Source: Eubacterium sp.
Lineage (GTDB): Bacteria > Bacillota > Clostridia > Oscillospirales > Acutalibacteraceae
Assembly (NCBI GenBank): GCA_017463985.1
Contig: JAFUEH010000009.1
Location: 62,001 to 126,000 of the forward strand
Direction of reading: 5' to 3'
DNA: 64,000 nt
A program made the translations under genes and the position numbers. Numbering within the stretch: position 1 is the stretch's first letter; each line of letters opens with the position of its first letter. The notes below the pieces were generated by a model. The model worked only from the letters and a program-made list of their open reading frames with translations, made no database searches and was not told the origin of the DNA. Shown piece after piece: positions 8,691-15,639 of this stretch.

Positions 8691-9021
8691 ACTTTCGAAA
8701 AAGCGCATAACCACGCCGGTATTTCAATGCACAAGGGCTGCCCTCGTAGTGGCTAGTTACAAACTATTTCATAATATACAACATCCCAACTATAATAAAT
8801 GCCTTGCAAACATCGAGTTTGCAAGGCATTTGGCGTTTTCCGTCTTTTGCTCGGGGCGGTACATTAGGGCTCCCGAAATGCTTTAGCATTTTGGGAAGAG
8901 GATAAACATACAAAGTGATGCTTATGACAATGCTTGCATTGTTATTCCATCACGCAGTATGTTTTGACGAACAGCTCCCGCTCGCAAAAAACGAAATTCT
9001 GCATCTTTTTCAAAAGTCTCC
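8691..9021 (+). repeat. Intergenic repeat, copy 1 (with about 100-bp insert)
   Basis: Three blocks are shared with 38252-38482: an opening block ACTTTCGAAAAAGCGCATAA and on to CCGG (8691-8719); a hairpin plus the tail GGCGTTTTCCGTCTTTTGCT (8798-8862); and a closing block starting ACAGCTCCCGCTCGC (8971-9021). The hairpin at 8802-8828 has an 11-bp stem around an ATCGA loop. Copy 1 carries an extra segment (about 8863-8970) with its own palindromes, absent from copy 2. A fragment of the opening block recurs at 9031-9054. The 8609-9205 gap has no convincing gene. Confidence 0.75.
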
Positions 9022-9205
9022 CAGCGTGTCAAAAAAGCGCATAACCACATCGGGAGGCTCCTTAGCTCCCTCCGTTGACTTAACAATCGCTCCTGTTTGT
9101 TAAACAAAAATCAAATAAGAAATTTTTGCAACATTTTTTGCTTTCGCCAACACTTAATAAGTGAAAACAGTTTTCAAATGAATTTTATTGAGCGAGGTAA
9201 GAAAA

Positions 9206-10348
9206 ATGAAAAGGATAATGATTTCTGTTGTGTTAGCACTAGCGATGTTACTCACCTGCATTCCGGCGTATGCCCAAAGCGGCAGCTACCGCTTTGACGG
9301 CGCAGAGGAGGTGATGACAGACGAAGCGATGGTGCTTGAAAGCATTAACGACTTTTTGGCATGGGAAACCGCCAACGAATTTACGCTGACACAGCTTAAT
9401 AAAAACGAGCTGCTGCGCTTTTATCCCTGCATGGACATCGGCGACAACGCTTATCCGTCGAAGGCGCAGATTGAAGCAGTTAAAGAAAATGGCGACTATG
9501 TGTATTTACATATCCTCTCTGCAAACGGACTGACCTACTTATCCACGGTGGCTAAGGGGCGTTCGCTTAGCGAAGAACTGAAAGGAACGGCGGACGAAGA
9601 GCTACTACGCTATATCCTGGAACACGAGGGCAAATGGTATTGCAACGACCTGTCCACCTGCTATGGCAAAATTGATTATAAGCAGTATGTGATTGACGAG
9701 CTGAAAAAGCAAGGCATTAACAGTGCCGATATCCGCTTTGTCACCTGGTTCCCAAGGGAGGAGGAAGGCGAATTCCGGTATAAAAAAGCAGCACTTTGCT
9801 ATCCTTCCGAGGAGGCAGAGCCGATTGTTATCGACCTGCGGAAAGCCGACAAGGAGGCGGGAAAGCGTCCCAGATGGTTTAAACAGTACGGCAAATGGCA
9901 CTATCACCTTGACCTTTACACAAATGCGGATGACGGCTGGTATAAAATCAGCGGTAAATGGTATTATTTTGACGACTGGGGCGAGATGCAGACCGGCTGG
10001 ATAAAGGACAGCGGCAAGTGGTATTACCTGACCTCCACCGGCGCAATGAAAACCGGCTGGCTCAAGCTCGGCGGAAAGTGGTACTATCTGAACAGCAGCG
10101 GCGCTATGCTCACCGGCTGGGTAAAGGACAACGGCAAGTGGTATTACCTGACCTCCACCGGCGCAATGAAAACCGGCTGGCTCAAGCTCGGCGGAAAGTG
10201 GTACTACCTGAACAGTAGCGGCGCTATGCTCACCGGCTGGCAGATAATCGACAGTTACCGGTATTATTTTAACAGCGGCGGCGCAATGGCAAGCAACACA
10301 ACAATCGGTGCCTATAAAGTTGATGCCTCCGGCAGACGGATAAAATAA
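9206..10348 (+). CDS. Secreted protein with choline-binding-like wall repeats
   Basis: 380 aa. The ATG at 9206 has GAGG 8 nt upstream and opens a clear signal peptide (MKRIMISVVLALAMLLTCIPAYA, cut before QS). An upstream in-frame TTG at 9188 is rejected because the signal sequence begins at the ATG. Residues 30-210 form an unrecognised domain. The rest (about 213-380) is seven units of about 20 aa of the type GWLKLGGKWYYLNSSGAMLT, the CW-binding repeat family that attaches proteins to wall teichoic acid or glycans. Two of the units recur as a near-identical 120-nt direct repeat (10017-10256), so repeat number may change by recombination. It is more AT-rich than its neighbours and is bracketed by mirror-image hairpins, which may mean later acquisition. 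Confidence 0.85.
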   Translation: MKRIMISVVLALAMLLTCIPAYAQSGSYRFDGAEEVMTDEAMVLESINDFLAWETANEFTLTQLNKNELLRFYPCMDIGDNAYPSKAQIEAVKENGDYVYLHILSANGLTYLSTVAKGRSLSEELKGTADEELLRYILEHEGKWYCNDLSTCYGKIDYKQYVIDELKKQGINSADIRFVTWFPREEEGEFRYKKAALCYPSEEAEPIVIDLRKADKEAGKRPRWFKQYGKWHYHLDLYTNADDGWYKISGKWYYFDDWGEMQTGWIKDSGKWYYLTSTGAMKTGWLKLGGKWYYLNSSGAMLTGWVKDNGKWYYLTSTGAMKTGWLKLGGKWYYLNSSGAMLTGWQIIDSYRYYFNSGGAMASNTTIGAYKVDASGRRIK

Positions 10349-10378
10349 CCAAAACCAAAGCCGCTTTTTAACAGACTG

Positions 10379-10404
10379 AAAGCTCCCTTGAAGAAGGGAG
10401 CTTT
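10379..10404 (+). terminator. Terminator of the wall-repeat gene
   Basis: An 11-bp perfect stem with a GAAG loop, followed by TTTTGTGCTTTTT. It is the exact reverse complement of the hairpin at 8662-8687. Confidence 0.8.
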
Positions 10405-10420
10405 TGTGCTTTTTGTTACA

Positions 10421-10511
10421 TGTTACACTTTGTTACGCTTTTTTTAAGGTTTTTTCTGTAATTGCTTTTCTATAGGGAAATTATGGTTTTAAAGTGTAAC
10501 AAGGTGTAACA
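10421..10511. repeat. 91-bp unit with 16-bp inverted ends
   Basis: TGTTACACTTTGTTAC (10421-10436) pairs with GTAACAAGGTGTAACA (10496-10511) at 15 of 16 positions. A further TGTTAC lies just before the left end. It sits between two convergent genes. It could be a small non-autonomous element or a paired binding site; neither can be decided here. Confidence 0.5.
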
Positions 10512-10536
10512 TTCATACCAAAACATTTTTATACGA

Positions 10537-11259
10537 TTAAATCCGCAGCAACGCCTGCTTCAGCGCCGTGGCGCTCTGGTAGCGTCGGGAAATCTGGATA
10601 TCCGTGCATTTTTTGATGATCTTGCCGAGCTTGCCCTTCGGGATACGGGCCGTTGGATGTTCGCCGGTCAGCAGGACATTCGCCAGCACGCCGAGGGCAT
10701 AAATATCCGTCGTCGGCTGACTGCCGGAAACGCCGTACTGCTCCGGTGCCGCATAGCCTGCGGTGCCGAGGCTTTGGGTGTCCTCCGTGTCAACGGTCAC
10801 CTTGGCAATGCTGAAATCGATCAGACAGGCCTTGCCGTCGTCGCGCAGCAGCACATTCTCCGGCTTGATGTCGCGGTGGACAATATCCAGCCCGTGCAGG
10901 ATCTCGAGCGCCGTGCAAAGATCGATCAGCACGGAACGCACCGTATCCGTCTCTGGCTGGCCGTCATGCGGAATATAGTCTGACAGCGGCGTGCCGTCCA
11001 CATATTCCTCCAAGACATAGAGGTGCTCCTCCTCACCGGCCACCTCGTATATCCGCGGCGTATAGCCGTTGGTATCCAGTCCCTTCAGGCGGCGGAACAC
11101 CGCATCGTTGCGATAGCCGGAGCAGATCAGCACCAGCTGCTGTCCGGTGCGGTCATGACGGTACAGGGTCAGCTCGTTCACCGCGGTTTTCGTCAGGGTG
11201 CGCTGCTTGGTATATTCCTCCTGCAGCGCGGCGGTGATGTAGTCATAAATCTCGCTCAT
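10537..11259 (-). CDS. Ser/Thr protein kinase-like protein, cassette A
   Basis: 240 aa, Hanks-type kinase fold without membrane segment. It has HRDIKPENV with Asp130, DFS in place of DFG (Asp148), and the APE motif (171-173). There is no glycine-rich loop, and the beta-3 Lys that positions ATP is Cys46: its paralogue at 57036-57776 aligns without gaps here and has Lys46. Activity is therefore doubtful in this copy, though atypical kinases can place the lysine elsewhere. The start overlaps the HTH gene by 4 bp (ATGA), so the two are translationally coupled. Likely substrates are the HTH or the zinc-ribbon protein of the same operon (inference). Confidence 0.85.
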   Translation of the reverse strand: MSEIYDYITAALQEEYTKQRTLTKTAVNELTLYRHDRTGQQLVLICSGYRNDAVFRRLKGLDTNGYTPRIYEVAGEEEHLYVLEEYVDGTPLSDYIPHDGQPETDTVRSVLIDLCTALEILHGLDIVHRDIKPENVLLRDDGKACLIDFSIAKVTVDTEDTQSLGTAGYAAPEQYGVSGSQPTTDIYALGVLANVLLTGEHPTARIPKGKLGKIIKKCTDIQISRRYQSATALKQALLRI

Positions 11260-11693
11260 TTAAGCTCTTCTTCTCCGGCTTGGCGCAGCAGGGTCTGCGT
11301 CTGGTAGACGGACAGACGGTTTTCAACGGCATAGATCAAAATACTGTCGCGCTTCAGGCGCGGATACAGCGCAGCATGGTTACAAAAGCGCAGCGCCTGC
11401 TGACATTCCGCCACCGTCAGCTCCATCGCGAGCGACAGGCGGACGATCTTGTCCTTCGTCGGGTTTTTCTTGCCCTGCAGGATCTCATAAAAATAGATAT
11501 ACGAAATGTCGGCACCGTTGATGATATCTGACTTAGACTTGCCGCTTTTTTTCAGCAATCCGTCCCAGAACTCGCGCAGGTTCACCTCGATCATCGAGGA
11601 AGTGTTCGTGTCAATATAATCCTGGAGGTCCGTGTTCTTTTGCGTCAGCTCCGCCATCAGGTCGTCAGTGGATTTTTTGGCTGCATTACTCAT
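11256..11693 (-). CDS. XRE-like HTH protein, cassette A
   Basis: 145 aa, exactly the length of its paralogue at 56602-57039. The start MSNAAKKSTDD is chosen because it overlaps the upstream stop (ATGAGTAA, 8 bp) and matches the paralogue's start. The central part KSKSDIINGADISYIYFYEI followed by KKNPTKDKIVRLSLAMEL has the spacing of an XRE-type helix-turn-helix. The C-terminal part, LYPRLKRDSILIYAVENRLS, is strongly conserved between the copies but not recognised. It is probably a DNA-binding or adaptor protein controlled by the kinase next door. Key recognition residues cannot be assigned. Confidence 0.78.
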   Translation of the reverse strand: MSNAAKKSTDDLMAELTQKNTDLQDYIDTNTSSMIEVNLREFWDGLLKKSGKSKSDIINGADISYIYFYEILQGKKNPTKDKIVRLSLAMELTVAECQQALRFCNHAALYPRLKRDSILIYAVENRLSVYQTQTLLRQAGEEELK

Positions 11694-12471
11694 AGTAGTA
11701 AATAATCTCCCCGTTAAAATACTGCTTGCCGACCGTGTCGGCATCGGTGCCTGTGTAGATATAAATGGTTTTCAGGTTCGGCAGTCCGGCAAACAGCTCC
11801 GCCCAGTCACAGTCAAGGCTTTGGCGCTTGCTGAACGTCAGCGTTTCCAGATAGCTGTTGCGGAACGCGCCGCTGTTGATCTTTGTTACGGTGCTCGGGA
11901 CCGTATAGGACCGGTCCTTACGCGACGACGGATAGCTGACCAGCGTACTGCCGCTGAATACTACCTCCGCCGACGGGGCCGCTGTCGGTGCGGGCGTTGG
12001 CGCCGGTGCAGCCGTGGAGCTTGCCGGTGCTGCTGTGGTGGTCGGCGCCGTCGTGGTGGCGGCGGTCGTCGCGGCCGTCGTGCTCACCGGTGCCTGTGTA
12101 GAAGGAGCGGCCGCTGCATCGGTAGAAGCGGCGTCCGTGGACGGCGCGGTTTCCTCCGTCGGATCTGTGGCTGCCGGTACGGCTGCATTCGTGATAACGG
12201 CCGAAGCGGTAGCGGTAACCGTTGGTTCCGTCGCGGTGCTTTCCGTTTCGGCCACCGGCGCCGGCGTTGGTGAACCGGCCAAGGCGAACGCCGTCACTGA
12301 GGCGCACACAACCAGCACGAGGACGGTCGTCACGATCGCCGCGACGGATTTCCTGCGGCGCACGCGCGGCAGGGGCGGCAAGGGCTTTTCTGCTGTCACC
12401 GAGCAGCAATGCATACAAAAGGACGCATCTTTTGGCATAGCCTGACCGCAGTGCGGACACTGATGTTCCAT
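11686..12471 (-). CDS. Zinc-ribbon, single-pass membrane protein with LRR-like outer domain, cassette A
   Basis: 261 aa. The ATG at 12471 (MEHQCPHCG) has GGAGGG about 10 nt upstream; a longer in-frame start lacks a site. Domains in order: zinc ribbon CPHCG...CMHCC (about 5-24), one transmembrane helix (about 43-65), a Thr/Ala/Pro-rich stalk, and a C-terminal domain of about 90 residues with BspA-type LRR pattern (YTVPSTVTKINSGAFRN, LPNLKTIYIYTG). The ribbon would be cytoplasmic and the LRR domain outside, an arrangement that fits a sensor feeding the co-transcribed kinase and HTH protein. Its paralogue is at 55767-56600. Confidence 0.83.
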   Translation of the reverse strand: MEHQCPHCGQAMPKDASFCMHCCSVTAEKPLPPLPRVRRRKSVAAIVTTVLVLVVCASVTAFALAGSPTPAPVAETESTATEPTVTATASAVITNAAVPAATDPTEETAPSTDAASTDAAAAPSTQAPVSTTAATTAATTTAPTTTAAPASSTAAPAPTPAPTAAPSAEVVFSGSTLVSYPSSRKDRSYTVPSTVTKINSGAFRNSYLETLTFSKRQSLDCDWAELFAGLPNLKTIYIYTGTDADTVGKQYFNGEIIYYYE

Positions 12472-12516
12472 CGCTTCCCCTCCCTCCGTGCTGTTCAGAC
12501 AGAAAAACACAAAATA

Positions 12517-12545
12517 ATTATAAAGGACTTTAGGCGGGTTGTAAA
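12517..12545 (-). promoter_or_regulatory. Promoter of cassette A
   Basis: On the minus strand, TTTACA (12540-12545), a 17-bp spacer and TATAAT (12517-12522). The promoter of cassette B has the same boxes and spacer length and a similar flank (CTTTACAA). Confidence 0.75.
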
Positions 12546-12594
12546 GCAATTTTCACAGAAAAAGCAGAAAACAAAAATTTATGCTTGGAGCGAA

Positions 12595-12623
12595 TAGACA
12601 AATAAATTTTCGGATGGTATAAT
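12595..12623 (+). promoter_or_regulatory. Promoter of the LRR/wall-repeat gene
   Basis: TAGACA (12595-12600), 17-bp spacer, TATAAT (12618-12623) preceded by an extended TGG. It lies 31 bp before the start codon. Confidence 0.75.
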
Positions 12624-12653
12624 TAATTGGGATATTTTATGCGGAGGTATACT

Positions 12654-15509
12654 ATGAGGAGAATCACAGCGATTTTTTTAGCCCTGACGCTACTTTGCGG
12701 TATGGCGCTCACGGCGAACACTACGGCGCTCGCCGCCGACAGCAAGTGCATATACACGGTACTGGACGAAGCCGCCAAAACAGCGCGTCTCGACACCTTT
12801 TATGAAGAAACAGAAAATCTGATCATCCCCGACGAGGTCGACGGCTACGCTATCACGGAGCTTGGCTATCACTGTGTTTACGAAAATCAATATGTCAAGA
12901 ACATCCATATCGGCAAAAATGTTGAAACCGTCTCGAGCTGGGCATTCGTGGGCTCTGTGCTGCACGAGTCCTTCACGGTGGATGAGGAAAATCAGTATTT
13001 TAAGGCGGAAGACGGCATCCTTTACGACATCACCGGCAAAACGCTGGTGCGCTGTCCCGAAAATTATCCGCACACAGCGGTACACGTCCCGGAGGGCGTC
13101 ACCGCGCTCGCAGTCGACGCTTTTAATTTTTACTCTCACTCCTATCAGAAAGACGGCAAGTATGTCATGAATGCAACGTATCTCCAGGAGCTCACCCTGC
13201 CGAACACGCTGCAGTCGATCGGCGGTGCCGCCTTCGGTGGCAGCCACATCACCGAGCTGTATGTACCCGACAGCGTTACCGAGACCTTTGAGCGCACGTT
13301 CTCCGGCATGAGCTACTTAAAGAGCATTTACCTCGGCGCCGGTGTGCAGGAGGAGAGTGCCCTCTGGCTGAATTCCTCCAGCCTGCAGCGCATTGCCGTT
13401 TCACCCGACAATCCGTATTTAACGGTGGAAAACAACGTCCTGTTCAGCAAGGACAAAAGCGTGCTTTACTGCTATCCGGGCGGTTACAAGGACAACACCT
13501 TCTACCGGCTGCCGGACGAGGTCAGAACGATCGAGACCAACGGCTTTATCTACAGCAAGCTGAGCTCCATCGATTTTAACCAGGTGGAAGTCATCAAAAG
13601 CCACTCCTTTAATTACAGCCACGTTATGGAAGACTGGGTGCTGCCGCAGTCAGTCACCTCATTTGTTTACGTGGACGATATTCTCAGCACCAAAACCAAA
13701 TCCTTTACCTTTTTAAATCCGAAATGCAGTATCTCCGTCAGCTGGTTCTCCTCGGATACCTACAACGTGACGATCTACGGCTTCCCCGGCTCCACCGCGG
13801 AGGACTTTGTCAAAAGAAACCGATATTCCAAGGTGACGCTGACGTTTGTACCGCTGCACACGGCGGCGACGGACGCTGACATCTACTCCTCCGTTCATTC
13901 CTATCAAGGCACCTATTACGAGCCGACCTGCACCGAACAGGGCTACACACTGCAAAAATGTTCGGTTTGCGGTCTGGAATACAGGGAGAATTATCAGGAG
14001 CCGCTCGGGCATCACTATGTCGTCACTTCCGCGATCCTCCCGACCTGCACCGAGGACGGCTACACGGTCTATACCTGCAGCCGCTGCGGCGACAAACGCA
14101 TCGGCAACCAGACCGGCGCAACCGGTCACAGCTACACGGTGACTGAACGGGTAGAGCCAACGTGTACGGAGGGCGGCTACATGCGCAATAAATGCGTTTT
14201 CTGCGGTGAAATGACGATTGAATACGACGACGCTATCGGCCACAGCTACGTTGCCGGCACGCCGCAGGCCGCTACCTGCACCGAAGCAGGCTTTACGGTT
14301 TACACCTGCAGCCGCTGCGGCAGCAGCTATCAGGCGGACGCGGTAGCACCGCTCGGACACCGCTACAGCACCAAGGTATTACAACCGGCCACCATGACAG
14401 ACGAGGGCACGCTGGCGAGCGCGTGTGAACGGTGCGGAAAGGTCGCCGGCACCGCTAAAATCAACCGGTTGCAGGCGTGCCGGCTTTCCGCGGCACAGCT
14501 GACCTATACCGGCGACTCCCTGCCGCTGCCGACGGTCGCCGTTACCGACGCTGCCGGTCAGCCGATTGCCGCCGCGCATTATTCCCTCACCTACACCGAC
14601 CGTGCGACGGACACACCGGTCAGCACAGTACAGGCGATCGGTCAGTACAAGGTGAAGGTCGCCTATTCCAATTACTACACCGGCACGGACACGCTCTATT
14701 TTTCCGTACTGCCGCCGGCGGTTACGCTGCGCTCCGTCACCGCTCAAACGAACGGTGCGACCGTTACGTGGGAACCGGACACGGCACTGACAGGCTACGA
14801 GCTGGCCGTCTCGACCGACAAGGACTTTGCTACGGTGGACAGCGTGATGAAGGTCACTGACCCGTCCGCAGGCGAAACCGTCCTCACCGGTCTGACGCCG
14901 GGCGTACCCTGTTACGTGAAGCTCAGAGGCAGCAAGACGGTCACAGTCGACGGCAAGCAAACGACGCTTTACGGCGCTTACAGCGCGCCGATGGCGGTTA
15001 CGCCCCTGCTGGCCAAGACCGGCTGGAGCAAGGAAAACGGCGCCTGGTATTACCGCAACAGCGCCGGCAAGACCGTGACGGGCTGGCAAAAAATCGGCAG
15101 CAGCTGGTATTATTTCAACGCCTCCGGCGCGATGCTGACCGGCTGGCAAAAGCTCGGCGGCAAGTGGTATTACCTCAGCACCTCCGGCGCGATGGTCACC
15201 GGCTGGCAGAAGGTCAGCGGCAAGTGGTATTACTTCGACGCTTCCGGCGCGATGCTGACCGGCTGGCAAAAGCTCGGCGGCAAATGGTATTACCTCAGCG
15301 CGTCCGGCGCGATGGTCACCGGCTGGCAGAAGGTCAGCGGCAAGTGGTATTATTTTGACGCTTCCGGCGCGATGCTCACCGGCTGGCTCAAGGACGGCGG
15401 ACAGTGGTATTATCTTGACAGCAGCGGCGCCATGGTTGCCTCTGCTTCACGCACGATCGGCGGCAAGACTTATCAGTTCAACAGCTCCGGCGTATGTACA
15501 AACCCATAA
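12654..15509 (+). CDS. Large secreted LRR / Cys-pair / Ig-like / wall-repeat protein
   Basis: 951 aa from the ATG at 12654, which has GGAGG 6 nt upstream and opens a signal peptide ending ALAA. Order of modules: BspA-type leucine-rich repeats (about 55-390, e.g. YLQELTLPNTLQSIGGAAF); four units of about 39 aa with TCTEDGYTVYTCSRCG and GH(H/S)Y (about 410-575), each with a CxxC pair; an Ig/FN3-like region (about 590-780); and seven CW-binding repeats (about 785-951). The repeats bind the cell wall, so this is probably a surface-displayed adhesin or glycan-binding protein. The Ig-like part resembles that of the protein at 57833-59593. Wall repeats include 120-nt near-identical direct repeats at about 15160-15400. 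Confidence 0.87.
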   Translation: MRRITAIFLALTLLCGMALTANTTALAADSKCIYTVLDEAAKTARLDTFYEETENLIIPDEVDGYAITELGYHCVYENQYVKNIHIGKNVETVSSWAFVGSVLHESFTVDEENQYFKAEDGILYDITGKTLVRCPENYPHTAVHVPEGVTALAVDAFNFYSHSYQKDGKYVMNATYLQELTLPNTLQSIGGAAFGGSHITELYVPDSVTETFERTFSGMSYLKSIYLGAGVQEESALWLNSSSLQRIAVSPDNPYLTVENNVLFSKDKSVLYCYPGGYKDNTFYRLPDEVRTIETNGFIYSKLSSIDFNQVEVIKSHSFNYSHVMEDWVLPQSVTSFVYVDDILSTKTKSFTFLNPKCSISVSWFSSDTYNVTIYGFPGSTAEDFVKRNRYSKVTLTFVPLHTAATDADIYSSVHSYQGTYYEPTCTEQGYTLQKCSVCGLEYRENYQEPLGHHYVVTSAILPTCTEDGYTVYTCSRCGDKRIGNQTGATGHSYTVTERVEPTCTEGGYMRNKCVFCGEMTIEYDDAIGHSYVAGTPQAATCTEAGFTVYTCSRCGSSYQADAVAPLGHRYSTKVLQPATMTDEGTLASACERCGKVAGTAKINRLQACRLSAAQLTYTGDSLPLPTVAVTDAAGQPIAAAHYSLTYTDRATDTPVSTVQAIGQYKVKVAYSNYYTGTDTLYFSVLPPAVTLRSVTAQTNGATVTWEPDTALTGYELAVSTDKDFATVDSVMKVTDPSAGETVLTGLTPGVPCYVKLRGSKTVTVDGKQTTLYGAYSAPMAVTPLLAKTGWSKENGAWYYRNSAGKTVTGWQKIGSSWYYFNASGAMLTGWQKLGGKWYYLSTSGAMVTGWQKVSGKWYYFDASGAMLTGWQKLGGKWYYLSASGAMVTGWQKVSGKWYYFDASGAMLTGWLKDGGQWYYLDSSGAMVASASRTIGGKTYQFNSSGVCTNP

Positions 15510-15518
15510 AGTTCGCAT

Positions 15519-15551
15519 GCAGCACTCCCTTGGTCGGTGTGCTGCTTTTTT
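15519..15551 (+). terminator. Terminator after the LRR/wall-repeat gene
   Basis: GCAGCAC / GTGCTGC stem (15519-15545) followed by TTTTTT. Confidence 0.85.
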
Positions 15552-15573
15552 GCGCAAAATGATGAGTTTGCGG

Positions 15574-15602
15574 TTGTAATTGGCGGCGGTTTATGCTATT
15601 AT
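15574..15602 (+). promoter_or_regulatory. purL promoter
   Basis: TTGTAA (15574-15579), 17-bp spacer, TATTAT (15597-15602) with extended TGC. Confidence 0.65.
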
Positions 15603-15639
15603 ATAAAATTAACAAATATAACAAACAAGGAGATCAAAG

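Noticed and set aside
8915..9107. Short frames on both strands in the repeat before the wall-repeat gene
   Set aside because: They lie in repeat copy 1, lack ribosome sites and are not kept open in copy 2.
10017..10256. Direct repeats of 120 bp as a possible non-coding array
   Set aside because: They encode CW-binding repeats in frame with a signal-peptide protein.
11632..12445. Plus-strand frames opposite the zinc-ribbon protein of cassette A
   Set aside because: The Arg- and Val-rich products come from the complement of the Thr/Ala stalk; the minus-strand gene has a promoter, ribosome site and a paralogue.
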